A DNA stretch of 28,995 bases from Clostridiaceae bacterium (GTDB lineage: Bacteria > Bacillota > Clostridia > Oscillospirales > Acutalibacteraceae), in contig JAEDGF010000021.1 in assembly GCA_016297645.1 (NCBI GenBank), forward strand, positions 1 through 28,995, read 5' to 3'. Each line of letters begins with the position of its first letter. The stretch's first letter is position 1. A model generated the notes under the pieces. It was given only the letters and a program-made list of their open reading frames with translations. It was not told the origin of the DNA and made no database searches. Positions 23,315-28,995 of the stretch are shown in pieces. The position numbers were made by a program, and so were the translations under genes.

Positions 23315-24127
23315 TCAGCCGATATTCAGGATTTTAATTACCTTATCGCTCTCGGAAAAATGCGGAATGATAAGGCTTGCGCCCGCACCGATAAGGCGTT
23401 CACGCTTCTTTTCGTCCGTGCCGTCGCCTGTTTTTTCGTTTGTCGCAACACCGACCGCGTAGCCGCCGAGTTTTGCGGTCAGCTCAATTTCAACAAAGCC
23501 GTCGCCGAAGCAGACGAGCTGCTCGGGGTCGAGATGCCGCTCGGATATCAGATTTTTTATAACGGCTTCCTTCGAGCAGTCGAGAAGCGCGTCGCGCGCG
23601 CCGTGGATGCCGCCGTCAAAAAGTCCGTCGACTCCGAGAAGGGACGCTTCGTATATGACATCCTCCTCGTCCGTGCCGCTGGCGAGATAACAGGTTATGC
23701 CGTTTTCGCGCAGCTTTTCGATAAATTCCTTTGCACCCTTTACGGACAGGCTGTCCGGCGAAAGCGTGCCGTTTTTAAGCCCGTTTTTCCTGTCGGCTAT
23801 TTTCAGATTGAGTCGGCGCAGATATTCCGCCTTGTATTTGCCCGGTTCTATGTGCTTTCCGCCGCGTTTTACGACCGCTTCGTCAAGCGCAATGCACTGG
23901 TATATGGTCTGTTTTCCGGTAAGCCTGTCGACAAATTCCGTGACCTCGGCTTCGATTGCTTCGGTGCTTTCGCCCGTGCCGAGCGCGGAGATGACCTCGC
24001 AGAAATACGGCACCATCACCTGCTGCCAGCCCTCGCGGATAAGGCTTATCGTGCCGTCAAAATCAAACAGCGCGCACTTGAAGCCGCGCCCCGTGTACGG
24101 CTTTATTATTTCGGCAGAAAAACTCAT
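23315..24127 (-). CDS. HAD-superfamily hydrolase
   Basis: A 270-residue cytoplasmic phosphatase-like protein. Motif I is FDFDGT with nucleophile Asp22 and Asp24, motif II LASGT (Ser150), motif III Lys186, motif IV FGDGFVE (Asp209, Glu213). A long helical cap sits between motifs I and II (about 30-125), as in C1-cap HADs of the phosphoglucomutase/phosphatase type. The likely substrate is a small phosphorylated metabolite; nothing identifies it. I chose ATG 24127, 8 nt after GGAGG, rather than upstream start codons. It has its own promoter and lies next to the rhamnosidase, from which a terminator separates it. Confidence 0.9.
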   Translation of the reverse strand: MSFSAEIIKPYTGRGFKCALFDFDGTISLIREGWQQVMVPYFCEVISALGTGESTEAIEAEVTEFVDRLTGKQTIYQCIALDEAVVKRGGKHIEPGKYKAEYLRRLNLKIADRKNGLKNGTLSPDSLSVKGAKEFIEKLRENGITCYLASGTDEEDVIYEASLLGVDGLFDGGIHGARDALLDCSKEAVIKNLISERHLDPEQLVCFGDGFVEIELTAKLGGYAVGVATNEKTGDGTDEKKRERLIGAGASLIIPHFSESDKVIKILNIG

Positions 24128-24160
24128 TGCAATTACCTCCGGAAAAAGCATTCGTATCAA

Positions 24161-24189
24161 AGTGTATCACATTTTTCGAAAAAAGTAAA
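24161..24189 (-). promoter_or_regulatory. promoter of the HAD hydrolase gene, extended -10
   Basis: On the minus strand TTTACT (24184-24189) and TACACT (24161-24166) are 17 nt apart, with TGA just before the -10 box. The leader is about 25 nt. Confidence 0.55.
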
Positions 24190-24273
24190 GCAAACGCGGA
24201 AAATGCCGTACATGGGCGGACAGTTTTTTTGCGAACGGGGGAAATCTTTCCCGGAAAGCCGTGAGCGGCACAC

Positions 24274-24310
24274 AAAAAACCGGCGAACAAACAATGCTGT
24301 CCGCCGGTTT
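24274..24310 (-). terminator. Rho-independent terminator after the rhamnosidase gene
   Basis: A perfect 9-bp stem, AAACCGGCG (24277-24285) with CGCCGGTTT (24302-24310), continuing into a T tract on the minus strand. Confidence 0.9.
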
Positions 24311-24327
24311 CGATAGCGTTTATTTGT

Positions 24328-26646
24328 TTATTTTTCGGCGCCGTTGAAGCCCTTTACTATTGCAAACCTGCCCGTTTCCAGCTTTTTGCAGCTCAGACGG
24401 CTCTCGGCAAAGGTGTACCCGACAGGAAGCAGGAGGTCGCCGCTTATTCCCTCGGGTGCAGTTATATCAAGCTCAATGCCGTTCTCCGTGCGCTCCCAAC
24501 GAACGGAAAGTCTGCCGCATACCGTGTCGTAATGGGCTTCGGCAAAATCGAGAGCGGCGATAAAGTGCGGCTTTATTTCGGCGGTCTTGCAGCCGTCACG
24601 GTGCGGATTTATATTGAGTCCGGCGACATACTGAATAAACCAAGCCGAGTAGTCGCCGAGGAAATGATGGTTGAGCGAGGACGGGAAATCGCCATCCTTC
24701 ATAATTTCCTCGGGCAGAGCGGTAAGTCCCTGTTCGATGAAATGACCGTAGGACGGATAGTCGCGCCGCGTTATCAATTTGTACGCGAGGTCCGCTTCAC
24801 CGAAGTCGGCAAGGACTCTGAAAAGGACCTTTGTCCCGATAAGTCCGATGTCGATATGGTCGTCTGCGGCATGGACGAATTTAAGAAGCTGCGCAAACGC
24901 CGCCTGCTTCTCGCCCTCCTCGAACAGACCGTAGTATATCGCTGCCGCCTGCGAGGTCTGGCAGCTGCCCTTTGCCGTCATTGTGCCGAAATCGATAAGA
25001 TACCGTCTGCCGTTTTGTCTGAGCCGTTCGTAAATGCGGCGGCACATATCGCTCTGCTCGCGTCTGCCTATCTCCGAGAGTATATAGGACGCTTTTTCCA
25101 TGCTGTCCATGAGAGAAAGCGTGTCGGTGAGTTCGAGCGGAGCCTTCACCGCCGTAACGGGACACCAGTCGCCCAAGCCGTAATGCGCAAGCCCTTTTTC
25201 ATCGAGCTTCTGTGTGAGGTAGTCGGCGTAGCGGACGATGGCTGCGGCGTTGTCCTCGATTATTTTTTTGTCGCCGCGCATTATGTATGTCTGATACGGG
25301 AGGTTAAAGAGGACTGCGTCCCAAACCGGTCCGTTGCCCCAGTGGTAGCCCCAGCCGCCGGTGGGAATTATTCCGGGAAGCTGACCGTTTTCACGCTGCG
25401 CGGCCCTTATATTTTCGAGCCACTGCGCGTAGCTTTTCTCGGGCGCGAAATTGTAAGAGGTCTGCTCCGATGAAACGGACGCATCGCCCGTCCAGCCGTT
25501 TTTCTCCCGGTGCGGACAGTCGGTGGGGAAGTAGTAAAAATTCGAAAGCGTTGAGTTGCGCGCCATTTTTTGAAGCGTGTTTGCCGTTTCGTCCGAGCAG
25601 ACGAAATCATCGCGCGAACCGATGTCGGACGCGTATTTCGTAAAGGTCAGAAGCTCCTCTGTCGCCTGTTCGTCGTCCAAGCCGAGTACAAGAGCGTAGC
25701 GCGCGCCATGGTAGGTGAACATGGGGGAGAATTCCTCCTCACCCTCGCCGCTCAAAATGTAAATATCGCGCTGCGAATACCCCTCCGGGAAGAAGTTTAT
25801 ATTGCTGTATTCGAGTTCACCTTTTTCATTGAGAAACTCCGCGAACTGAATGTCGATCTGCTGACCGCGTCTGCCCTTTATTTTCAGTGTTTCGATACCG
25901 GCTGTGTTCTCGCCGAAATCGTAGAGCCAGCCGTTTACTTCCTTCGAATATACTTCGGCAGCTTCCTTTACAACATCTCTGCGCGGACGGTATTCAGCCT
26001 TTTTGCACCTTGTGATGCTTACGGGCTTCATGGGTTCGCCGAGAGGAAGAACGGGGTCTGTATTATTGAGCTTTCTTTCTCCGCGCGGCGTTTCCGCGAA
26101 TACGGCGTTTTTCCACGAGGAATCGTCGCAGTCCGGCGAACACCAGTCCTTTATCTCGCTGCGCGCGTCGTAAAAGCAGCCGCACCTGAGGTCGTCAAAG
26201 GTTATCGCGGAGGGGTGGGTCTTTACCGTTTCGTCCGCCTCGGTTACGCTCGTATCGCAGCCGTCTGTTATTTCGAGTGCGAACGCAAAGCGCGGCTCGC
26301 CCCTGAAATCGGCGAGGTCAAAGTCCCATATTTGTCCGCCGGGGCAGTTCTGCATCCCGTTCCCGAGAATAACACCGAGCGTGTTTCTGCCCGTTTTTGT
26401 GAAGCCCGAAAGGTCGTATGTGTCGTAATAGACGCAGTGATCCGGGTTCGAGATATAGGGCGCAAGCAGGCTTTTTGTTATCCGTCTGCCGTTTATGTAC
26501 AGCTCGTAAAAGCCGAGTCCGGTTATCGTGACCGATGCCGTTTCGCCCTCTTTGAGCTCGAAATTTTTGCGGAACAAGGGCGCCGGGACATGGTGCGTGT
26601 AGGTCGTTTTGCCGCTGCCCGCACAGATGAATTTCCTTGAAAGCAT
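24328..26646 (-). CDS. GH78 alpha-L-rhamnosidase, cytoplasmic
   Basis: A 772-residue inverting alpha-L-rhamnosidase expected to release terminal L-rhamnose from plant glycosides, pectin fragments or bacterial polysaccharide. N-terminal beta-sandwich domains (about 1-330) include the family segments APLFRKNF and FYELYINGRR. The (alpha/alpha)6 catalytic domain follows, with the hallmark PTDCPHREKNGWTGD (374-388, acid candidate Glu381). The ALPEE segment at 643-647 has Glu646 as general-base candidate, and the SLNHHFLGD motif lies nearby. A C-terminal beta-sandwich ends the protein. No signal peptide, so it acts on imported glycans. GAGGAG lies 9 nt before the ATG. It follows the phosphodiesterase gene by 17 nt. 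Catalytic assignments are by family analogy. Confidence 0.94.
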   Translation of the reverse strand: MLSRKFICAGSGKTTYTHHVPAPLFRKNFELKEGETASVTITGLGFYELYINGRRITKSLLAPYISNPDHCVYYDTYDLSGFTKTGRNTLGVILGNGMQNCPGGQIWDFDLADFRGEPRFAFALEITDGCDTSVTEADETVKTHPSAITFDDLRCGCFYDARSEIKDWCSPDCDDSSWKNAVFAETPRGERKLNNTDPVLPLGEPMKPVSITRCKKAEYRPRRDVVKEAAEVYSKEVNGWLYDFGENTAGIETLKIKGRRGQQIDIQFAEFLNEKGELEYSNINFFPEGYSQRDIYILSGEGEEEFSPMFTYHGARYALVLGLDDEQATEELLTFTKYASDIGSRDDFVCSDETANTLQKMARNSTLSNFYYFPTDCPHREKNGWTGDASVSSEQTSYNFAPEKSYAQWLENIRAAQRENGQLPGIIPTGGWGYHWGNGPVWDAVLFNLPYQTYIMRGDKKIIEDNAAAIVRYADYLTQKLDEKGLAHYGLGDWCPVTAVKAPLELTDTLSLMDSMEKASYILSEIGRREQSDMCRRIYERLRQNGRRYLIDFGTMTAKGSCQTSQAAAIYYGLFEEGEKQAAFAQLLKFVHAADDHIDIGLIGTKVLFRVLADFGEADLAYKLITRRDYPSYGHFIEQGLTALPEEIMKDGDFPSSLNHHFLGDYSAWFIQYVAGLNINPHRDGCKTAEIKPHFIAALDFAEAHYDTVCGRLSVRWERTENGIELDITAPEGISGDLLLPVGYTFAESRLSCKKLETGRFAIVKGFNGAEK

Positions 26647-26663
26647 TGTTTTTTTCTCCTCGT

Positions 26664-27125
26664 TTATATTTGTTTTAATTCGTATTTTATCTCGCTGTTT
26701 TCAATCGTCACCACGGCATAGTCGCCGCATCGTACGCTGCCGGGGTTGAGTACGCACATCCCGTTCCAAATTTCGGCGTGCTTCATGTGAGTGTGTCCGA
26801 AAAGGCACAGCGCTGCGTTTTTCTCCTTTGCCGCATAGTAAAGGTGCGTCAGTCCGCTTTTTACACCGTACAAATGCCCGTGTGTCGCAAAAACAGTAAC
26901 GCCGCCCGCCGGGAAAATGCAGCGCTCCGAAAAGCGCGGATTGTGAAAGTCCATGTTGCCGCAGCACTGATAGACAAGCATTTTCCCCGTGTATTCGCGC
27001 AGAAGATCAAGGTCGTCCGCGCCGTCCCCGAGGTGGACAAGTATGTCTGCGCTTCGTGTGCAGGCAAGCGCCTTTTCGAGAAATGCCGTGTCGCCGTGCG
27101 AGTCGGATACAACAAGAATTTTCAT
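26664..27125 (-). CDS. YfcE/MJ0936-family metallophosphoesterase
   Basis: A 153-residue single-domain calcineurin-like phosphodiesterase. All metal-site motifs are visible: SDSHG (Asp8, His10), HLGDG (Asp34), GNMD (Asn57), THGH (His82, His84) and FGHTH (His111, His113), in the usual order and at the usual family length. It would hydrolyse phosphodiesters in the cytoplasm with two divalent metals; the physiological substrate of this family is generally unknown. It starts after AAAGGG and lies 17 nt before the rhamnosidase, probably co-transcribed, which may be housekeeping linkage rather than shared function. It is divergent from the three-gene cluster. Confidence 0.92.
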   Translation of the reverse strand: MKILVVSDSHGDTAFLEKALACTRSADILVHLGDGADDLDLLREYTGKMLVYQCCGNMDFHNPRFSERCIFPAGGVTVFATHGHLYGVKSGLTHLYYAAKEKNAALCLFGHTHMKHAEIWNGMCVLNPGSVRCGDYAVVTIENSEIKYELKQI

Positions 27126-27140
27126 ATTATCTTTTTCCCT

Positions 27141-27169
27141 TTCTCAGCATACTATTGTATTAGTATAAT
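27141..27169 (+). promoter_or_regulatory. candidate promoter of the three-gene small-protein operon
   Basis: A perfect -10 box TATAAT (27164-27169) with a weak -35 TTCTCA (27141-27146) at 17 nt. The ATG follows 18 nt after the -10 box. A weak -35 may mean a need for an activator or another sigma factor. Confidence 0.5.
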
Positions 27170-27187
27170 AACCCGAGGAGGGAGAAA

Positions 27188-27400
27188 ATGCAACCATATA
27201 ATATCGATGAGATCATAAACAGAGCCAAAAAAGCGGAGGGAAACCCGTCACTTGAACAAAAAATAAAGAACGAAGCGGTGGGCGCGCTTACCACAGAGCA
27301 GAAAAGGCGGCTCGAAAATGCCCTCGAAGACCCCGATGAGCTGAAACGCCTGCTTTCCTCACCGGCTGCGCAGAGCATAATGAAAAAACTCGGAAAATAA
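27188..27400 (+). CDS. small helical protein of unknown function, cluster gene 1
   Basis: A 70-residue, highly charged protein, predicted nearly all helical, with no membrane segment or cysteine. It opens with YNIDEIINRAKKAEGN and ends in a motif of the form LLSSPAAQSIMKKLGK. GAGGAGGGAG lies just before the ATG. It is the first of three tightly packed rightward genes (12-nt gap, then a 4-nt overlap) that should be made together. I recall similar short proteins with an LL-x-SP-x-A-x-x-MKKLG ending in Clostridia but know no function. Confidence 0.8.
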   Translation: MQPYNIDEIINRAKKAEGNPSLEQKIKNEAVGALTTEQKRRLENALEDPDELKRLLSSPAAQSIMKKLGK

Positions 27401-27412
27401 GAGGTAGCATAT

Positions 27413-27751
27413 ATGGATATAAGCTCAATGCTTCAAAACCTGAGTGCGGACGATATGGCGAAGCTCAAAGAAACGGCAAGCCGGTTTTTCGGCTCCGCAG
27501 ACACGCCCGACACGAAAAACGAACCGCCGCGCGGCGGCGCAATGCCGTTCGACCTGTCGTCCATAGATCCCGAGGTTCTTAAAAATGCCGCGAAGATATC
27601 CTCCATGATGTCGCAGAAGGATGCGAGGAGCGATTTTCTCATGTCCTTAAAACCGCTTCTCGGCGAGAGCAGGCGAAAAAAAGCGGACGAGGCAGCAACG
27701 ATGCTCAAACTCCTGTCCGTACTCAACGCCATGAGGGGGAACGGTGCGTGA
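27413..27751 (+). CDS. small protein of unknown function, cluster gene 2
   Basis: A 112-residue protein in two helical halves joined by a Pro/Gly/Asp-rich linker (about 28-48). The N-terminal half reads LSADDMAKLKETASRFFG. The C-terminal half has FLMSLKPLLGESRRKKADEA and then LKLLSVLNAMR, a pattern I associate from memory with short conserved Clostridia proteins (LL-x-LKP-x-L-x-x-xR-x-x-K-x-D-x-A-x-x-LL). No catalytic motif. GAGGT precedes the ATG. Its TGA overlaps the GTG start of gene 3 as GTGA. Confidence 0.8.
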   Translation: MDISSMLQNLSADDMAKLKETASRFFGSADTPDTKNEPPRGGAMPFDLSSIDPEVLKNAAKISSMMSQKDARSDFLMSLKPLLGESRRKKADEAATMLKLLSVLNAMRGNGA

Positions 27752-28287
27752 ACGACATGAACTACGACGACATGAAACGAATGCAGGCGGCTGCCGAGCG
27801 GCGCGTCAGCGAAATGGATAGACGCTCGCGCTTTATAGTGGATTCCATTAACGGCAGCGGCGGCGGACAGCGCCCGGAATGCGCCGAATGCGGAAATTTC
27901 AAGCCCGTATGCGATGTACCCGTCCCCAAAAATATCAAAATGCCCGTGGAGTTCTCTCCGCCGCCCGTAAAAAACACGCTCGAAAAAAACGGAAGCTCCG
28001 AAAGACCGCATTTCGTGTACGAGCCGACTCCCCGTCCCGGCGGCAGTGGAGGAAACGGCAGACCCAACGGCGGAACGACCGGCGGCGGCATGAACCGCAG
28101 CGGAAATAACGGCGGCGAATTAAGGCGGACTAATGTCTACGGCGGCAGCGGCGGAGGTTCGAATTTTCTCGGCAATCTGTCAAAGGACGACACCGAACGG
28201 CTTTTCCTCCTGTCGCTGTGTATGCTCCTGAAAAACGAAAACGCGGACGAGGAGCTTATCACCGCCCTGATGTATATAATGACATGA
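27748..28287 (+). CDS. Gly-rich protein with helical ends, cluster gene 3
   Basis: A 179-residue protein. N-terminal helix 1-35, then a CAECG-x5-C cysteine group (about 46-56), a proline-rich stretch and a Gly/Asn-rich disordered region (about 95-140). The conserved-looking end is LSKDDTERLFLLSLCMLL followed by ENADEELITALMYIM. The C-terminal hydrophobic amphipathic pair could mediate assembly or membrane contact. Translation most likely starts at GTG 27748, about 7 nt after AGGGGG and coupled to gene 2; the ATG at 27757 is the alternative. Architecture suggests a structural or scaffold protein, possibly sporulation-related, but this is a guess. Confidence 0.8.
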   Translation: MNDMNYDDMKRMQAAAERRVSEMDRRSRFIVDSINGSGGGQRPECAECGNFKPVCDVPVPKNIKMPVEFSPPPVKNTLEKNGSSERPHFVYEPTPRPGGSGGNGRPNGGTTGGGMNRSGNNGGELRRTNVYGGSGGGSNFLGNLSKDDTERLFLLSLCMLLKNENADEELITALMYIMT

Positions 28288-28299
28288 ATATGCAAAAGC

Positions 28300-28335
28300 G
28301 CCTGCACCGGATCGACCCGGCACAGGCATTTTTTT
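28300..28335 (+). terminator. Rho-independent terminator of the three-gene operon
   Basis: GCCTG (28300-28304) pairs with CAGGC (28323-28327), with an inner CCGG/CCGG stem, followed by seven T residues (28329-28335). Confidence 0.85.
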
Positions 28336-28479
28336 ACGGTGCTTTGCATAGAATTGACAGTGCCGTCCGTCGGAGTGAACGCAACTGTCCGGTTTTTCGT
28401 CGGTGTGAGAAAAATCAGTCTTGCGGCAGAGTGTACTATATGCTGCTATGAAATGCAAGAGATATGAGGAGGAGAAAAT

Positions 28480-28848
28480 ATGGGACTTTTCGGCAAGAAA
28501 ATGACATTTAACGAAGCCGTAGCGATACTGTCCGACTTCGGCGCGGATAAAAAAGAAAAGGACAAGGTTGTCAAGGCGATGGACAGATTCCCCCGCAGCG
28601 AGAGATTCGCCTGCTCCGCTCTTTTGTGGCTTCAAAAGGGTAATCCGGAAGCGGCGGCGCTGTCCTTGTGCGTTCTGCCTTGGCAAAATAAAACGCGAAG
28701 CGGAAAAACTGAGAGCAGAAGTCAACACCTGCTGATCATGCTGCGGCACCGCCGAAAGAAAGAACCGCCGGCGGTGCCGCAGATAAAAGACTCCGCCCGG
28801 CATCTTTCGTCCGAAGCGTGCCGCCGGAAAAATAACAAAGTATTTTGA
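28480..28848 (+). CDS. small protein with an apparent frameshift near its C-terminus
   Basis: An open frame of 122 codons after AGGAGGAG. Residues 1 to about 62 look like a compact helical protein (MGLFGKKMTFNEAVAIL through LLWLQKGNPEAAALS). After that the frame turns into a basic, low-complexity tail that runs across a perfect 13-bp hairpin (28741-28782). In the +1 frame from about 28675 the DNA instead encodes a well-formed charged helix, LGKIKREAEKLRAEVNTC, ending at TGA 28733-28735, just before that hairpin. The natural protein is therefore probably about 84 residues, and the frame is broken by a real indel or a sequencing error. Function unknown; no membrane segment or signal peptide. 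Confidence 0.6.
   Translation: MGLFGKKMTFNEAVAILSDFGADKKEKDKVVKAMDRFPRSERFACSALLWLQKGNPEAAALSLCVLPWQNKTRSGKTESRSQHLLIMLRHRRKKEPPAVPQIKDSARHLSSEACRRKNNKVF
28741..28782. repeat. perfect 13-bp inverted repeat (hairpin)
   Basis: CTGCGGCACCGCC (28741-28753) pairs with GGCGGTGCCGCAG (28770-28782) around a 16-nt loop. No T tract follows on either strand. Its position 5 nt after the +1-frame stop suggests a 3' hairpin of the preceding gene. Confidence 0.8.
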
Positions 28849-28856
28849 AAAAACTC

Positions 28857-28885
28857 TTGACAAACATTGCCCCGCATTATATAAT
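28857..28885 (+). promoter_or_regulatory. perfect consensus sigma-A promoter of tRNA-Gln
   Basis: TTGACA (28857-28862) and TATAAT (28880-28885) with a 17-nt spacer. Start near 28892, 28 nt before the mature tRNA. Confidence 0.9.
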
Positions 28886-28919
28886 ATCACTCGTTCCCGA
28901 AAGGCGAACGCCTGAATAC

Positions 28920-28994
28920 AGAGGAATAGTGTAACGGTTAGCACTGCAGACTCTGACTCTGCCTGTTGGGGTTCGAATCCCTATTCCTCTGCCA
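28920..28994 (+). tRNA. tRNA-Gln (anticodon CTG)
   Basis: A full cloverleaf: acceptor AGAGGAA/TTCCTCT, D arm GTGT/GCAC, anticodon stem GCAGA/TCTGC with loop CTCTGAC (anticodon CTG, reading CAG codons), variable loop CTGT, T arm TGGGG/CCCTA with loop TTCGAAT. G discriminator and an encoded CCA. The window ends one base later, so further tRNAs may follow. Confidence 0.95.
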
Positions 28995-28995
28995 T

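Noticed and set aside
1..28995. CRISPR arrays, insertion sequences or prophage genes
   Set aside because: No regularly spaced direct repeats, transposase, integrase or phage structural genes are visible anywhere in the window.

Overview
The window looks like a chromosomal segment of an anaerobic, spore-forming member of the Clostridia (Firmicutes), most likely a gut commensal of the Oscillospiraceae/Ruminococcaceae type. This is inference. It rests on Gram-positive lipoproteins, strong AGGAGG ribosome sites, sigma-A promoters with 17-nt spacers, a SpoIIID homologue with a sigma-E-like promoter, and several intracellular glycosidases for fucose- and rhamnose-containing glycans. Base composition is near 50% GC. 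I see no phage, transposon, integrase or CRISPR signal; the content reads as ordinary chromosome.

Layout. (1) 35-5770, carbohydrate and cell-wall functions. A cytoplasmic GH29 alpha-L-fucosidase and a small membrane protein run leftwards. A class II galactose-1-phosphate uridylyltransferase runs rightwards, and both promoters are readable in the shared gap. They are followed by a secreted Cys/His-repeat protein, a possible membrane peptide and a NagZ-like GH3 lipoprotein. (2) 5832-11058, a MarR-controlled leftward operon: marR, two ABC half-transporters forming an asymmetric heterodimeric exporter, and an EamA permease. Two copies of TGTCGCnnGCrACA, centred 21 bp apart, lie just downstream of the -10 box. 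(3) 11286-17310, a complete oligopeptide ABC importer in the order oppB-oppC-oppD-oppF-oppA, with one promoter before oppB and a candidate internal promoter before oppA. (4) 17511-22298, a TetR-controlled operon of tetR, an MMPL/RND transporter and a long helical lipoprotein. A TGACTnnnAGTCA operator sits in the promoter and a second copy lies downstream.

(5) 22415-23186, spoIIID overlapping a small gene of unknown function across an A8G-A8G run. (6) 23315-27125, a HAD phosphatase, a cytoplasmic GH78 alpha-L-rhamnosidase and a YfcE/MJ0936-type phosphodiesterase, all leftwards. (7) 27164-28335, a compact rightward operon of three small proteins I cannot assign to a function. (8) 28480-28994, a small protein whose frame appears broken near its end, then a tRNA-Gln(CTG) behind a perfect consensus promoter.

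How it fits together. The cell would import peptides through Opp, trim fucose and rhamnose from imported oligosaccharides in the cytoplasm, and channel galactose through GalT. It would export toxic or signalling compounds through two separately repressed efflux operons. The least explained pieces are the three-gene cluster at 27188-28287, the spoIIID/small-gene overlap, the MMPL-lipoprotein pair and the Cys/His-repeat secreted protein.
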